Shown: one piece after another, positions 52,643 through 61,323 of the stretch
Layout: the number at the start of each line of letters is the position of its first letter
Numbering within the stretch: position 1 is the stretch's first letter
Source: Bradyrhizobium arachidis
GTDB taxonomy: Bacteria; Pseudomonadota; Alphaproteobacteria; Rhizobiales; Xanthobacteraceae
Direction: 5' to 3'
Assembly (NCBI RefSeq): GCF_015291705.1
Contig: NZ_CP030050.1
Span: forward strand, 3,100,001-3,164,000
DNA length: 64,000 nt
Translations under genes and position numbers: made by a program
Notes under the pieces: model-generated
What the model saw: only the letters and a program-made list of their open reading frames with translations
Database searches by the model: none
What the model was told of the DNA's origin: nothing

Positions 52643-52870
52643 GTGTCAGCTGGAGTCAAAGCGACCGTGCATAGAAGTCTGCCCTCTGCCGTAGAGTGCC
52701 GCGCACTCGCGAGGGCTTTCAAGCGAAAGGCGACCGAAGCAGGTCTGCCCGCCAGGACTGCCACCATCCTGAAGAGCATATCACGTAGCCTCAGCGCACT
52801 GGCGAGCCAGCTCGAGATGCTGAGCGACACGGCCGCAACCAAGCCGCCGATGTCGCCTCACGGCCCTTAG
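52643..52870 (+). CDS. Possible small protein, start uncertain
   Basis: An open frame with a plausible folded core, SLPSAVECRALARAFKRKAT followed by EAGLPARTATILKSISRSLSALASQ, which looks helical. It may start at GTG 52643 or at ATG 52514, which overlaps the minus-strand regulator; neither has a good ribosome site. I do not recognise it. The absence of better candidates and normal codon use support it weakly. Confidence 0.4.
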   Translation: MSAGVKATVHRSLPSAVECRALARAFKRKATEAGLPARTATILKSISRSLSALASQLEMLSDTAATKPPMSPHGP

Positions 52871-53050
52871 CTGTGATCCTTTAGCTATGGCCCTTGGCTG
52901 ATTTGTCATCAGACAGCGGTTCGCGTCCGGTCGGACGCCTTCGCGAGGAGGCGCGGGTTCCGTCTTAAGGTTGACTGGTGAGGTTAATATCGTCGTCCAT
53001 TTGTCGATCCGCATAGGGCTCGTTATCCCTGTCATCCGTCAGGGACCAAA

Positions 53051-53221
53051 ATGCTTGATAGAACCGCCACGCAAGCAGCGCCTGTCAGCGTTCAGCGCCG
53101 GCAGACCAGCGACTATCTGGTCGCGCTCGCGTTCTTTGGCGCGGTCGGCAGCGCGATGATCGCCTGGATCGGCGCGATCGCCTGGGTCAGCTGGCGTGTC
53201 CTCGCATGGACGTTGTCTTGA
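53051..53221 (+). CDS. Small membrane protein (56 aa)
   Basis: A short gene with AGGGA five bases before its ATG. The product has a hydrophilic N-terminus (MLDRTATQAAPVSVQRRQTS) and one long or two short hydrophobic segments (about residues 22-54) rich in Ala and Trp. The codon use is like its neighbours. I do not recognise the family. It ends 18 bases before the next gene, so they may be co-transcribed. Confidence 0.6.
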   Translation: MLDRTATQAAPVSVQRRQTSDYLVALAFFGAVGSAMIAWIGAIAWVSWRVLAWTLS

Positions 53222-53239
53222 CACGAGCCTGGGATCACC

Positions 53240-53494
53240 ATGGACGACTTTGAAGGCCTCTCCGATCATTTCATCCTGCGGATGTACGAGTTCATCCGCA
53301 ACGAGGTGCAAGCCGATGCCTTGGCTGGCACCCGCCTCGTAGGTGTCCCTGCAAAGCAGCGCGCGGACCGCCTGCTTCGCGAGATCGGCCGCCGCGGCCT
53401 GGTCTGCAGGCCGATCGACTGGCCGGCCTATCTCGCCGCACCGGACGACCTCCTCGACGCGCCCGCGCAGCTGCGGAAGATCACATCGGTCTGA
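53240..53494 (+). CDS. Hypothetical protein (84 aa)
   Basis: A soluble small protein: MDDFEGLSDHFILRMYEFIR, then KQRADRLLREIGRRGLVCRP and IDWPAYLA. It is helical and charged with no signal peptide. It follows the small membrane gene closely and is probably in the same transcript. No family recognised; a role as a small adaptor cannot be shown. Confidence 0.6.
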   Translation: MDDFEGLSDHFILRMYEFIRNEVQADALAGTRLVGVPAKQRADRLLREIGRRGLVCRPIDWPAYLAAPDDLLDAPAQLRKITSV

Positions 53495-53626
53495 CCGCGC
53501 GCTCGCGGTGCAAGTCCTGCACCGGCCGCATGGTCGCCCCTCGTCGCCTCTTATCGACCCTTGGCGGATTGTCGTCCCATCGCTAGGATCGCCGATATTG
53601 ATCCTAAGTCATTTTCGGAATTCCAG

Positions 53627-53824
53627 ATGAGCGCTCGCTATTTCGAGTTCACCACGAATGCCAAAGGCATGATCATCCTTCCCGGACTTTCCCCGGACGA
53701 GACCTTCGAGCTGGAGCAGCTGCTCCATCAGAACGACGATCTTCGCAGCCCGCCTGATCGGGTCAGGCTGGAGGCGCTCTGCGAAAAGCACTGCCGCGCC
53801 GCCAAGAGCAGCGTCGCGCCTTAA
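53627..53824 (+). CDS. Hypothetical protein (65 aa)
   Basis: A 65-residue soluble protein, MSARYFEFTTNAKGMIILPG then DETFELEQLLHQNDDLRSPP, with a helical acidic middle and a C-terminal CEKHCRAA. There is no strong ribosome site. The Cys-x3-Cys end might bind metal, but that is speculative. It is convergent with the following SDR gene. Confidence 0.55.
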   Translation: MSARYFEFTTNAKGMIILPGLSPDETFELEQLLHQNDDLRSPPDRVRLEALCEKHCRAAKSSVAP

Positions 53825-53909
53825 GTGCGACGGCCGCGATCTTCAGATCGTGACCGACTTCAAGAAGCAACGGGAAGCCGGTCAGCGCAACGAGGCTCGA
53901 GCTCCCGCC

Positions 53910-54653
53910 CTAGAACTGATACCTCCGTAATCCCCCATCCACCGGGATCACCGTGCCCGTGATGTAGCGCGCCACCGGCGAGGCCAGGAACACCGCGAGG
54001 GCTGCGAGATCCTCCGGCTCGCCCCAATAGCCGACCGGGATCTCTTCCTCGGCGAAGCGTTCGCGATACTCCGGCGGATAGTTGCGGCGGATCTGCTCGC
54101 TCATGATGCGGCCGGGCGGGATGCAGTTGATGGTGATGCCGTGCTCGCCGATCTCGCGCGACAGGCCCTTGGCCCAGGCGTGCACGGCGGCCTTCGCCGC
54201 GAAGGCGGCGTTGAGGCCTTCCGGCTCGGACTTGCCGGTGATGTTGACGATGCGGCCCCATTTGCGCGCGATCATCTGCGGCAGCAGCGCGTGGGCGATG
54301 CGGCGGTAGCTGGTGAAGTTGAGCGCGATCGCCTCGTCCCATTTGCTGTCGGGCGCATCGACGGGGAGGGGGCGGCTGCCGCCGGCATTGTTGATGAGGA
54401 TGTCGACATGGCCGAGCTCCTTCAGCGCGAACGCCGCGATCTTCTCCGCGGCGTCCTTTTCCATCACATCCTGCTCGAACGGCGTGATCAGCCCGGAGCC
54501 TACTTCTTTCACCAGCTCGGCGAGCAGGTCGGTGCGCCGCGCAACGCCGACGACGCGCACGCCTTCGGCGGCAAGCCCCTTGGCGATGGCGCGGCCGATG
54601 CCGATGCTCGCGCCGGTGACGACTGCGGTTTTCGATTTGAGCCCGAGGTCCAT
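53910..54653 (-). CDS. SDR-family protein lacking the catalytic Tyr
   Basis: A 247-residue protein with the classical SDR fold: TGASIGIG (13-20), LINNAGG (87-92) and ITGTVIPVDGGLRRYQF at the end. The usual YxxxK pair is not intact: Lys is K154, but the residue four before it is A150 (NAAFAAKA), with F151 next to it. The Ser of the triad is also replaced (NITGK). It may be a non-classical SDR or have another role, such as binding a cofactor. A related decayed fragment lies at 49978-50073. Divergent from the methyltransferase gene. Confidence 0.9.
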   Translation of the reverse strand: MDLGLKSKTAVVTGASIGIGRAIAKGLAAEGVRVVGVARRTDLLAELVKEVGSGLITPFEQDVMEKDAAEKIAAFALKELGHVDILINNAGGSRPLPVDAPDSKWDEAIALNFTSYRRIAHALLPQMIARKWGRIVNITGKSEPEGLNAAFAAKAAVHAWAKGLSREIGEHGITINCIPPGRIMSEQIRRNYPPEYRERFAEEEIPVGYWGEPEDLAALAVFLASPVARYITGTVIPVDGGLRRYQF

Positions 54654-54792
54654 AACAACGCTCTCTTGTTTTTTTGCTTGTTGCCGTTCGTTTCCTGCCC
54701 GTCCCGCCGGCTTTGCGAATTGCCTGATCAGGACGAGCAGTGGTAACCAAGAGCGACAGCGAAGGAAACATGAAAAAGAAAAGGCGCATGTA

Positions 54793-55563
54793 ATGGTCTG
54801 GGATCCGCAGCAATATCTGAAATTCTCTGGCCACCGCTTGCGGCCCGCCGTCGACCTGTTGATGCGAATTCCCGATGTTGGCCCGCGCACGGTCGCCGAT
54901 CTCGGTGCCGGTGCCGGCAACGTCACAAAACTGATCAGGGAGCGCTGGCCGGATGCCGTCGTGACCGGTGTCGAGGGTTCGGCCGAGATGGTCGCGGCCG
55001 GCCGCAAGGCGGCGCCTGATGTGGAATGGTCACATGAGGACCTCGGCCAGTGGCGTCCGGCGAAACAGTATGATTTGATCTATTCCAATGCCGCACTGCA
55101 CTGGCTGCCCAATCATGCGGCACTCTTCCCATCGGTGATGGAGAAGGTGAAGCCCGGCGGCATGCTCGCCGTGCAGATGCCGCGCAACTTTCTGGCGCCG
55201 TCGCATGTGCTGATCGGCGAGACCGCGCTCAACGGACCCTGGCGATCCAAGGTCGAGCATCTCGTCACGCCGCCGCCGGTGGAGGGGCCGGCCTTCTATC
55301 ATGATCTCCTTGCTCCGATGTCAGCCAATATCGACATCTGGGAGACCGAGTATCTCCAGGTGCTCGAAGGCGAGAACCCCGTGAAGGAATGGACCAAGGG
55401 GACCTGGCTGACGCGCTATCTCGACGTCTTGCAGGGCGAGGAGAAGGCGGCGTTCGAAGCGGCCTACGGGGAGCGGGTCGCGAAGGCGTACCCGAAGAAT
55501 GCCGCAGGACAGACGCTGTTTCCGTTCCGCCGTCTGTTCATGGTCGCCCAGCGCAAAGGCTGA
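54793..55563 (+). CDS. Trans-aconitate 2-methyltransferase-like
   Basis: A 256-residue SAM-dependent methyltransferase. MVWDPQQYLKFSGHRLRPAVDLL at the start is diagnostic of the Tam family, followed by the SAM motif VADLGAGAGNVT (about 34-46), VTGVEGSAEMV and SNAALHWLPNH. The C-terminal FPFRRLFMVAQR also fits. Tam methylates trans-aconitate, a toxic by-product of the citrate cycle. Length and order are normal. It is a single-gene unit. Confidence 0.92.
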   Translation: MVWDPQQYLKFSGHRLRPAVDLLMRIPDVGPRTVADLGAGAGNVTKLIRERWPDAVVTGVEGSAEMVAAGRKAAPDVEWSHEDLGQWRPAKQYDLIYSNAALHWLPNHAALFPSVMEKVKPGGMLAVQMPRNFLAPSHVLIGETALNGPWRSKVEHLVTPPPVEGPAFYHDLLAPMSANIDIWETEYLQVLEGENPVKEWTKGTWLTRYLDVLQGEEKAAFEAAYGERVAKAYPKNAAGQTLFPFRRLFMVAQRKG

Positions 55564-55763
55564 TGGCATTGCCGCAATGCGACATAAGCGCTCGCTCCAT
55601 TGGCGTGGAGCGGGTGCCGGGTTGCACATGCAGCAGTCGTCAAGATAGCTTGCCTGCGGCAAATTGGGCTTAGGTCTAGTTGGCAGGGTGGCGGATTGCT
55701 GCCACTACTGGGGACGCAAAACAAAAAAGACCCTGTTCTCTGGGGTTATTGGGGAGGTCCTTC

Positions 55764-56774
55764 ATGCGCAAACTGCTTCTTGCGGTCGCAGCGGCGACGC
55801 TTGCTTTCGCCACGTTCCTCGTGGTCCCCGCCTTCGCCCAGAGCCCCATCATCATCAAGTTCAGCCACGTCGTCGCCAATGACACCCCGAAGGGGAAGGG
55901 CGCGCTGAAGTTCAAGGAACTCGCCGAGAAATACACCGACGGCAAGGTCAAGATCGAGGTCTATCCGAACTCCTCGCTCTACAAGGACAAGGAGGAGATC
56001 GAGGCGCTCCAGCTCGGCTCGGTGCAGATGCTGGCGCCCTCGACCGCGAAATTCGCCCCGCTCGGCATCAAGGAATTCGAGGCGCTCGATCTGCCCTGGC
56101 TGTTCAAGGACGATGCGACCTATTCCAGCGCGATGAAGGGCACGGTCGGCAAATGGCTGTTCCAGAAGCTGGAAGCCAAGGGCATCACCGGGCTCGCTTA
56201 TTGGGACAATGGCTTCCACATGGTGTCGTCGAACCGTCCGCTGATGAAGCCGGAGGACTTCAAGGGCCTGAAGTTCCGCATCTCCGGCTCGAAGATCGCC
56301 GACCAGTATTTCCGTCTGCTCGGGTCTATCCCGCAAATCATGGCGTTCTCCGAAGTCTACCAGGCGCTGCAGACCGGCGTGGTCGACGGCTGCGAGAACA
56401 CCGCGTCCAACTATCTGACGCAGAAGTTCTACGAGGTGCAGAAGGACATCACCGTGTCCTATCACGCGCATCTGCAATATGCCGTCATCGTCAATTCGAA
56501 ATTCTGGTCCGGCCTGCCGCCCGACATCCGGGCCCAGCTCGAGAAGGCGATGGTTGAGGCGACCGACTACACCAATCTGATCGCGCATCAGGAGAACGAG
56601 GATGCGCTCGCCGAGATCAAGAAGACCGGCAAGACCACGCTGCATTATCTCAGCGACGCCGACCGCAAGGCATGGCAGGAGGCGATGCAGCCGACTTATA
56701 AATGGGCCAAGGGCCGGGTCGGGCAGGAAGTGCTCGATCTCGTTGCCAAGGAACTCGACGTCAAGATGAACTGA
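55764..56774 (+). CDS. TRAP transporter substrate-binding protein (DctP)
   Basis: A 336-residue periplasmic protein. The signal peptide ends near PAFAQ. The mature sequence begins IIIKFSHVVANDTPKGKGALKF and contains YWDNGFHMVSSNRPL, GLKFRISGSKIADQY and ALQTGVVDGCENTASNY, the DctP pattern for dicarboxylate-type ligands with the conserved Arg in FRISG. A GGGGAGG site precedes the ATG. It feeds the fused permease gene downstream, from which a strong hairpin separates it. The ligand is probably a C4-dicarboxylate or similar acid. Confidence 0.95.
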   Translation: MRKLLLAVAAATLAFATFLVVPAFAQSPIIIKFSHVVANDTPKGKGALKFKELAEKYTDGKVKIEVYPNSSLYKDKEEIEALQLGSVQMLAPSTAKFAPLGIKEFEALDLPWLFKDDATYSSAMKGTVGKWLFQKLEAKGITGLAYWDNGFHMVSSNRPLMKPEDFKGLKFRISGSKIADQYFRLLGSIPQIMAFSEVYQALQTGVVDGCENTASNYLTQKFYEVQKDITVSYHAHLQYAVIVNSKFWSGLPPDIRAQLEKAMVEATDYTNLIAHQENEDALAEIKKTGKTTLHYLSDADRKAWQEAMQPTYKWAKGRVGQEVLDLVAKELDVKMN

Positions 56775-56798
56775 CGCGTTTCCTGAAGAACAATACCA

Positions 56799-56828
56799 AC
56801 GGTCGGGAGTGCAAGCACTTCCGGCCGT
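56799..56828 (+). terminator. Hairpin between dctP and the TRAP permease gene
   Basis: ACGGTCGGGAGTGC (56799-56812) and GCACTTCCGGCCGT (56815-56828) pair over 14 bases with two G-U pairs, followed by TTT. It lies 25 bases after the binding-protein stop. It could partly end transcription or protect the upstream message, giving more binding protein than permease, as is usual for TRAP operons. Confidence 0.65.
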
Positions 56829-56853
56829 TTCGTATCGATAGGGGGATCTTGAT

Positions 56854-58902
56854 TTGCTTCGCGTGCTCAATTCGGCGCTCAACCATCTCGAAGAATGGTT
56901 GATCGCGACGCTCATTGCGGCTGCAACCGGCCTGATCTTCATTGCTGTTGTGCACCGTTACGGCGCCGGCGAATCGATCGCCCTCTCCAGATGGGCGGCC
57001 GCGCACGGGATGAGCTGGCTGGCATCGCTGTCGATGGCGGTATTCACCTTCCTGTCCGAGCTCGATTTGTCCTGGGCGCAAGAGCTCTGCATCTACATGT
57101 TCATCTGGATGGCGAAGTTCGGCGCGGCCTACGGCGTGCGCACCGGCATCCATGTCGGCGTCGACCTGCTGGTCAACCGCCTGCCGGAGCATTCGCGCAA
57201 GCACGTGATCCTGTTCGCGCTGCTCTGCGGCGCGCTGTTCACCGGCATGATCGCCGCCTTCGGCGCCTCGTTCGTGCGCGAGATGTTCCACACCGGCCAG
57301 CAGTCCAACGATCTGGAAGCGCCGATGTGGTTCGTCTATCTGGCGATCCCGCTCGGCTCGGGCTTGATGTGCTTCCGCTTCCTCCAGGTCTCGTGGATCT
57401 ACTATTGGACCGGCGAGCTGCCGCATCACGACGAGAGTCATGTCGAGGGCGTCGAGGCCGACGCCTCGCCGGCGCTGCACCCGCAGCCTGCCGGCGCCGC
57501 AACCCGGGCCGCCGCGCGAAAAGTCTCGCCGCTCGGCGTCATCCTGATCATGGCGCCGGTCCTGATCTTCATGATGTGCCTTGCCGAAAAGTTCGGCGTG
57601 GTGGTGCTGCCGCACTGGATGCGTGCCGCGACCGTGTTCGCGCTGCTGATCGCGCTGATGCTGACCGGCATTCCGGTCTCGATCGCGCTCGGCCTCACCG
57701 TGATGACGTTCCTGTTCACGCTGACCACGGTGCCGATCGAGGCGGTCTCGATGAAGCTCTTCACGGGCATCGAGGGCTTCGAGATCATGGCGATCCCGTT
57801 CTTCATCCTCGCCGGCAATTTCCTCACCCATGGCGGCGTCGCGCGCCGCATGATCAATTTCGCGACCTCGCTGATCGGTCACTGGTATGGCGGCCTCGGC
57901 CTTGCCGGCATTGTCGCCTGCGCCATGTTCGCGCTGGTCTGCGGCTCGAGCGTCGCGACGGTGGCCGCGATCGGCGCCATCGTGCTGCCCGAGATGGTCC
58001 GGCACGGCTATCCGATGCGCTTCGGCGCCGGCATCATCACGGTCGCCGGCTCGCTCGGCATCCTGATGCTGCCGTCGATCCCGAAGATCGTCTACGCGGT
58101 CTCGACCAACACCTCGATCGGCGCGCTGTTCGTTGCAGGCCTGCTCCCCGGCATCCTGCTGACGACCATGCTCTGCATCGTCACCTGGTGGCTCGCCCGC
58201 AATCGCGACTATCCGCGGCTGCCGAAAGCGACCTGGGGCGAAACCGTCCGCACTTTCCGCGAGAGCATCTGGGGATTGATGCTGGTCGTCATCATCATCG
58301 GCGGCATCTATAGCGGCCTGTTCACCGCCACCGAGGCGGCCGCGATGGCCGCGGTCTACTCCTTCGTCATCGCGGTGTTCGTCTACAAGGCGATCAAGAT
58401 GGTGGATGTGCCGCGGGTGCTGCTGCGCGCCGCCAACACCAGCGCGATGCTGCTCTACATCGTCACCAACGCGGTGCTGTTCTCCTTCGTGCTCTCCAAC
58501 GAGAACCTGCCGGCGACGCTCGCCGACTGGATCGCGGCGCAGAATCTCGGCTGGGTCGGCTTCCTGCTGGTGGTCAACATCCTCTTGCTGCTCGCCGGCA
58601 ACTTCATGGAGCCGAACTCGATCATCCTGATCATGGCCCCGATCCTGGCGCCCGCCGCCAAGAAGCTCGGCATCGACCTCGTCCATTTCGGCATCGTCAT
58701 GGACGTCAACATGGAGGTCGGCCTCTGCCATCCGCCTGTCGGCCTGAACCTCTACGTCGCATCCATGATCGCGCGAATGCGCATCACCGATCTTGCGGTC
58801 GCGGTGATGCCGTGGCTGATCACCATGCTCGGCTTCCTCGTCATCGTGACCTATTGGCCGGATTTGACGCTGTGGCTGCCAAGGGTGCTGGGGATGCACT
58901 AG
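56854..58902 (+). CDS. TRAP transporter fused small and large permease (DctQ-DctM)
   Basis: A 682-residue protein that joins the two TRAP membrane subunits. Residues 1-200 resemble DctQ (ELDLSWAQELCIYMFIWMAKFGAAYGVR). A His/Ala linker at about 190-220 leads into DctM, which fills 230-682 (GIPVSIALGLTVMTF, AIPFFILAGNFLTHGGVARR, ATVAAIGAIVLPEMV, VGLCHPPVGLNLYVASMI). Sodium-driven uptake with the binding protein is the role. The start is TTG with GGGGGA upstream. The small part has an unusually long loop before the DctQ core helix. Confidence 0.94.
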   Translation: MLRVLNSALNHLEEWLIATLIAAATGLIFIAVVHRYGAGESIALSRWAAAHGMSWLASLSMAVFTFLSELDLSWAQELCIYMFIWMAKFGAAYGVRTGIHVGVDLLVNRLPEHSRKHVILFALLCGALFTGMIAAFGASFVREMFHTGQQSNDLEAPMWFVYLAIPLGSGLMCFRFLQVSWIYYWTGELPHHDESHVEGVEADASPALHPQPAGAATRAAARKVSPLGVILIMAPVLIFMMCLAEKFGVVVLPHWMRAATVFALLIALMLTGIPVSIALGLTVMTFLFTLTTVPIEAVSMKLFTGIEGFEIMAIPFFILAGNFLTHGGVARRMINFATSLIGHWYGGLGLAGIVACAMFALVCGSSVATVAAIGAIVLPEMVRHGYPMRFGAGIITVAGSLGILMLPSIPKIVYAVSTNTSIGALFVAGLLPGILLTTMLCIVTWWLARNRDYPRLPKATWGETVRTFRESIWGLMLVVIIIGGIYSGLFTATEAAAMAAVYSFVIAVFVYKAIKMVDVPRVLLRAANTSAMLLYIVTNAVLFSFVLSNENLPATLADWIAAQNLGWVGFLLVVNILLLLAGNFMEPNSIILIMAPILAPAAKKLGIDLVHFGIVMDVNMEVGLCHPPVGLNLYVASMIARMRITDLAVAVMPWLITMLGFLVIVTYWPDLTLWLPRVLGMH

Positions 58903-58921
58903 CGTTGCCGCATGGACGGTG

Positions 58922-59120
58922 CACCCTCTCCCCTTGCGGGAGAGGGTGGCTCGCCGCATGGCGGCGAGACGGGTGAGGGGTATCCATCCTCACGAGCAGT
59001 GTTGTGAGCGGAGAGAGGCCCCTCATCCGGCGCCATAGCCGAAGCTTCGCTTCGGCGTCCTCTTGAGAACGGCGGCCATGGGCCGCCTATGCCACCTTCT
59101 CCCGCAAGGGGAGAAGGGAA
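58922..59120. repeat. Compound palindromic repeat
   Basis: The 302-base gap 58903-59204 holds ACCCTCTCCC/GGGAGAGGGT (58923-58947), CTCGCCGC-ATG-GCGGCGAG (58950-58968), GAAGC/GCTTC arms near 59040 and CCTTCTCCC.../GGGGAGAAGG near 59095-59115. It belongs to the same family as 11252 and 35821. No gene is seen in the gap. Confidence 0.65.
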
Positions 59121-59204
59121 GGGCACCTGTGCTGTCTCGGCCAGTGATGGCAATCACCCGCGAGATGCGGTTAGATGCCCGCAACGAGCCGGGAGGAAAC
59201 GAAG

Positions 59205-61133
59205 ATGACCGACATTGTCAGCAACGAGAAGGACGCAACGCCGTCCGTCATCTCGCAGCAAGCGGCGATGCTCGATGCGCTGCCGTTTTCCGACACGCGG
59301 GATTTCGACGATGCTGCGCGGGGCTTCCTCGGCACGATCGACAACGCGAAGGTGACAAATCCGCAAGGGCGCACGGTCTGGAGCCTCGAGCCTTACGGCT
59401 TCCTGTCTGCCGAGCAGGCGCCGCCGACGGTCAATCCCAGCCTGTGGCGGCAGGCGCGGCTCAACATGCGGCATGGGCTGTTCGAGGTCGTGCCCGGCGT
59501 CTACCAGGTGCGCGGGCTCGACATCGCCAACATGACGCTGATCGAGGGCGATCGCGGCGTCATCGTGGTGGACACGCTGACCTCGATCGAAGGCGCGCGT
59601 GCCGCGCTTGATCTCTATTTTACGCATCGCGGCATGAGGCCGGTTGCGGCCGTGATCTTCACCCATACCCACACCGACCATTGGGGCGGCGCGCGCGGCG
59701 TGCTGGAGGAGGATGCGCTCGCGACCGGGCGTGTGCCGATCATCGCGCCGAACCTGTTCATGGAGCACGCCGTCTCCGAGAACATCATCGCGGGCCCCGC
59801 GATGCTGCGCCGGGCGCAGTACCAATTCGGGCCGTTCCTGGCCAAGGGGGCACGAGGCCAGGTCGATTGCGGCCTCGGCAAGTCGATGGCGGCGGGCGCG
59901 GTCGCGCTGCTGCGTCCGACCGATCTGATCATGGCGACCGGAGACAGGCGCGTCATCGACGGCGTCGAGTTCGAATTCCAGATGGCGCCGAACAGCGAAG
60001 CGCCGGCGGAGATGCACTTCTTCATCCCGCGCTACAAGCTCTTGAACCTCGCCGAGAACTGCACCCACAATTTTCACAATCTCTTGCCGTTCCGCGGCGC
60101 CGACGTGCGCGACGCGCTGGCCTGGTCGAAATACCTGAATGAGGCCTTGCAGCTGTGGGACGGCAAGGCGGAGGCGATGTGCGGCCAGCATCACTGGCCG
60201 GTGTGGGGACGCGAGCGCATCGGCACCATGATCCGGCAGCAGCGCGATCTCTACAAGTTCGCACATGACCAGACCATCCGCCTGATGAACCACGGCCTCA
60301 CGGCGACGGAGATCGCCGAGACCATCCAGTTGCCAAAGAGCCTCGAAGGCGCCTGGCACGGCCGCGGCTATTACGGCCATATCAGGCACAATGTGAAGGC
60401 GATCTACCAAAAGTATCTAGGCTGGTATGACGCCAACCCAGTCAATCTCGATCCGCTGCCGCCGGTGGAATCAGGCAAGAAGTATGTCGAGTACATGGGC
60501 GGCGCCGACGCGATCCTGACGCGGGCCCGCGCGGATTTCGACAAGGGTGAATTCCGCTTCGTCGCGCAGGCGCTCGGCCATCTCGTCTTCGCCGAGCCGG
60601 ACAATCAGGCGGCGCGCGCGCTGCTGGCGGACACGCTGGAGCAGCTCGGCTATGCCGCCGAGAGCGCGACGTGGCGCAACGCCTATCTGTTCGGCGCGCA
60701 GGAATTGCGCCAGGGCATGCCGAAGGCCCCGCCGCGTCCGCCGATGCCGCGCGAGACGCTGGCCGCGCTGCGCACCGGGCAGCTCTGGGACGTGCTCGGC
60801 ATCCGCCTCAACGGTCCGAAAGCGGAAGGAAAGCACATCGTGCTGAACTGGAGCTTTTCGGACACCGGCGAGACCTTCGTGCTCAATCTGGAGAATTGCG
60901 CGCTGACCTATACCGAGGGCGTGCAGGCCGAAGGCGCCGATGCCAGCTTCACGCTGGCGCGCGCGACGCTCGATGAGGTCATTGCGAAGCTGACGAGTTT
61001 TCCGGAAGCGGTGGCGGCCGGCAAGATCAAGCTGTCGGGCAACCCGATGAAGCTCGCCGAGCTGATGGGCCTGATGGATGAGTTTCCGCGGATGTTCGAG
61101 ATCGTGGAGCCGAAGCGGACGGTGGTGGTGTAG
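59205..61133 (+). CDS. Alkyl sulfatase (SdsA1-like metallo-beta-lactamase fold)
   Basis: A 642-residue enzyme. The zinc motif THTHTDHWGGARG (about residue 160) marks the metallo-beta-lactamase domain, and the downstream metal and substrate blocks IIAPNLFMEHAVSENIIAG and HNFHNLLPFRGADVRD fit alkylsulfatases. A middle dimerisation region and a C-terminal SCP2-like domain (WDVLGIRLNGPKAEGKHIVLN) complete the SdsA1 layout. It cleaves alkyl sulfates such as dodecyl sulfate to alcohol and sulfate. No signal peptide is visible. The ribosome site is GGGAGGAAA. Confidence 0.94.
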   Translation: MTDIVSNEKDATPSVISQQAAMLDALPFSDTRDFDDAARGFLGTIDNAKVTNPQGRTVWSLEPYGFLSAEQAPPTVNPSLWRQARLNMRHGLFEVVPGVYQVRGLDIANMTLIEGDRGVIVVDTLTSIEGARAALDLYFTHRGMRPVAAVIFTHTHTDHWGGARGVLEEDALATGRVPIIAPNLFMEHAVSENIIAGPAMLRRAQYQFGPFLAKGARGQVDCGLGKSMAAGAVALLRPTDLIMATGDRRVIDGVEFEFQMAPNSEAPAEMHFFIPRYKLLNLAENCTHNFHNLLPFRGADVRDALAWSKYLNEALQLWDGKAEAMCGQHHWPVWGRERIGTMIRQQRDLYKFAHDQTIRLMNHGLTATEIAETIQLPKSLEGAWHGRGYYGHIRHNVKAIYQKYLGWYDANPVNLDPLPPVESGKKYVEYMGGADAILTRARADFDKGEFRFVAQALGHLVFAEPDNQAARALLADTLEQLGYAAESATWRNAYLFGAQELRQGMPKAPPRPPMPRETLAALRTGQLWDVLGIRLNGPKAEGKHIVLNWSFSDTGETFVLNLENCALTYTEGVQAEGADASFTLARATLDEVIAKLTSFPEAVAAGKIKLSGNPMKLAELMGLMDEFPRMFEIVEPKRTVVV

Positions 61134-61162
61134 GGCGCGTTGAACGCGCAGCACACACAACT

Positions 61163-61306
61163 GTCGTCCCGGGGCGCGCGCAGCGCGAACCCGGGACCCA
61201 TAACCACAGGGAGGAATTTTGTACGAGACCGGTCACTCCGAGTCGTCGCCAAACAACGCCCTGTGGTTATGGGTCCCGGATCGGCGCTTCGCTTGTCCGG
61301 GACGAC
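61163..61306. repeat. Palindromic repeat with 20-bp perfect inner arms
   Basis: CGGGACCCATAACCACAGGG (61192-61211) is the exact reverse complement of 61259-61278, and outer arms GTCGTCCCGG (61163-61172) and CCGGGACGAC (61297-61306) also pair. It lies between the convergent alkylsulfatase and glycosyltransferase genes and probably serves as a terminator. Confidence 0.8.
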
Positions 61307-61323
61307 ACCGTTTGTGGAGCCGC

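Noticed and set aside
55690..55763. Possible sigma-54 promoter before dctP
   Set aside because: TGGC and TTGC elements are present near 55680-55705, but the spacing between GG and GC is wrong by one or more bases.
56761..58959. 732-residue open frame on the minus strand
   Set aside because: It lies antisense to the TRAP permease gene; its Asp/His/Arg-rich product is the typical mirror of GC-rich membrane-protein codons.
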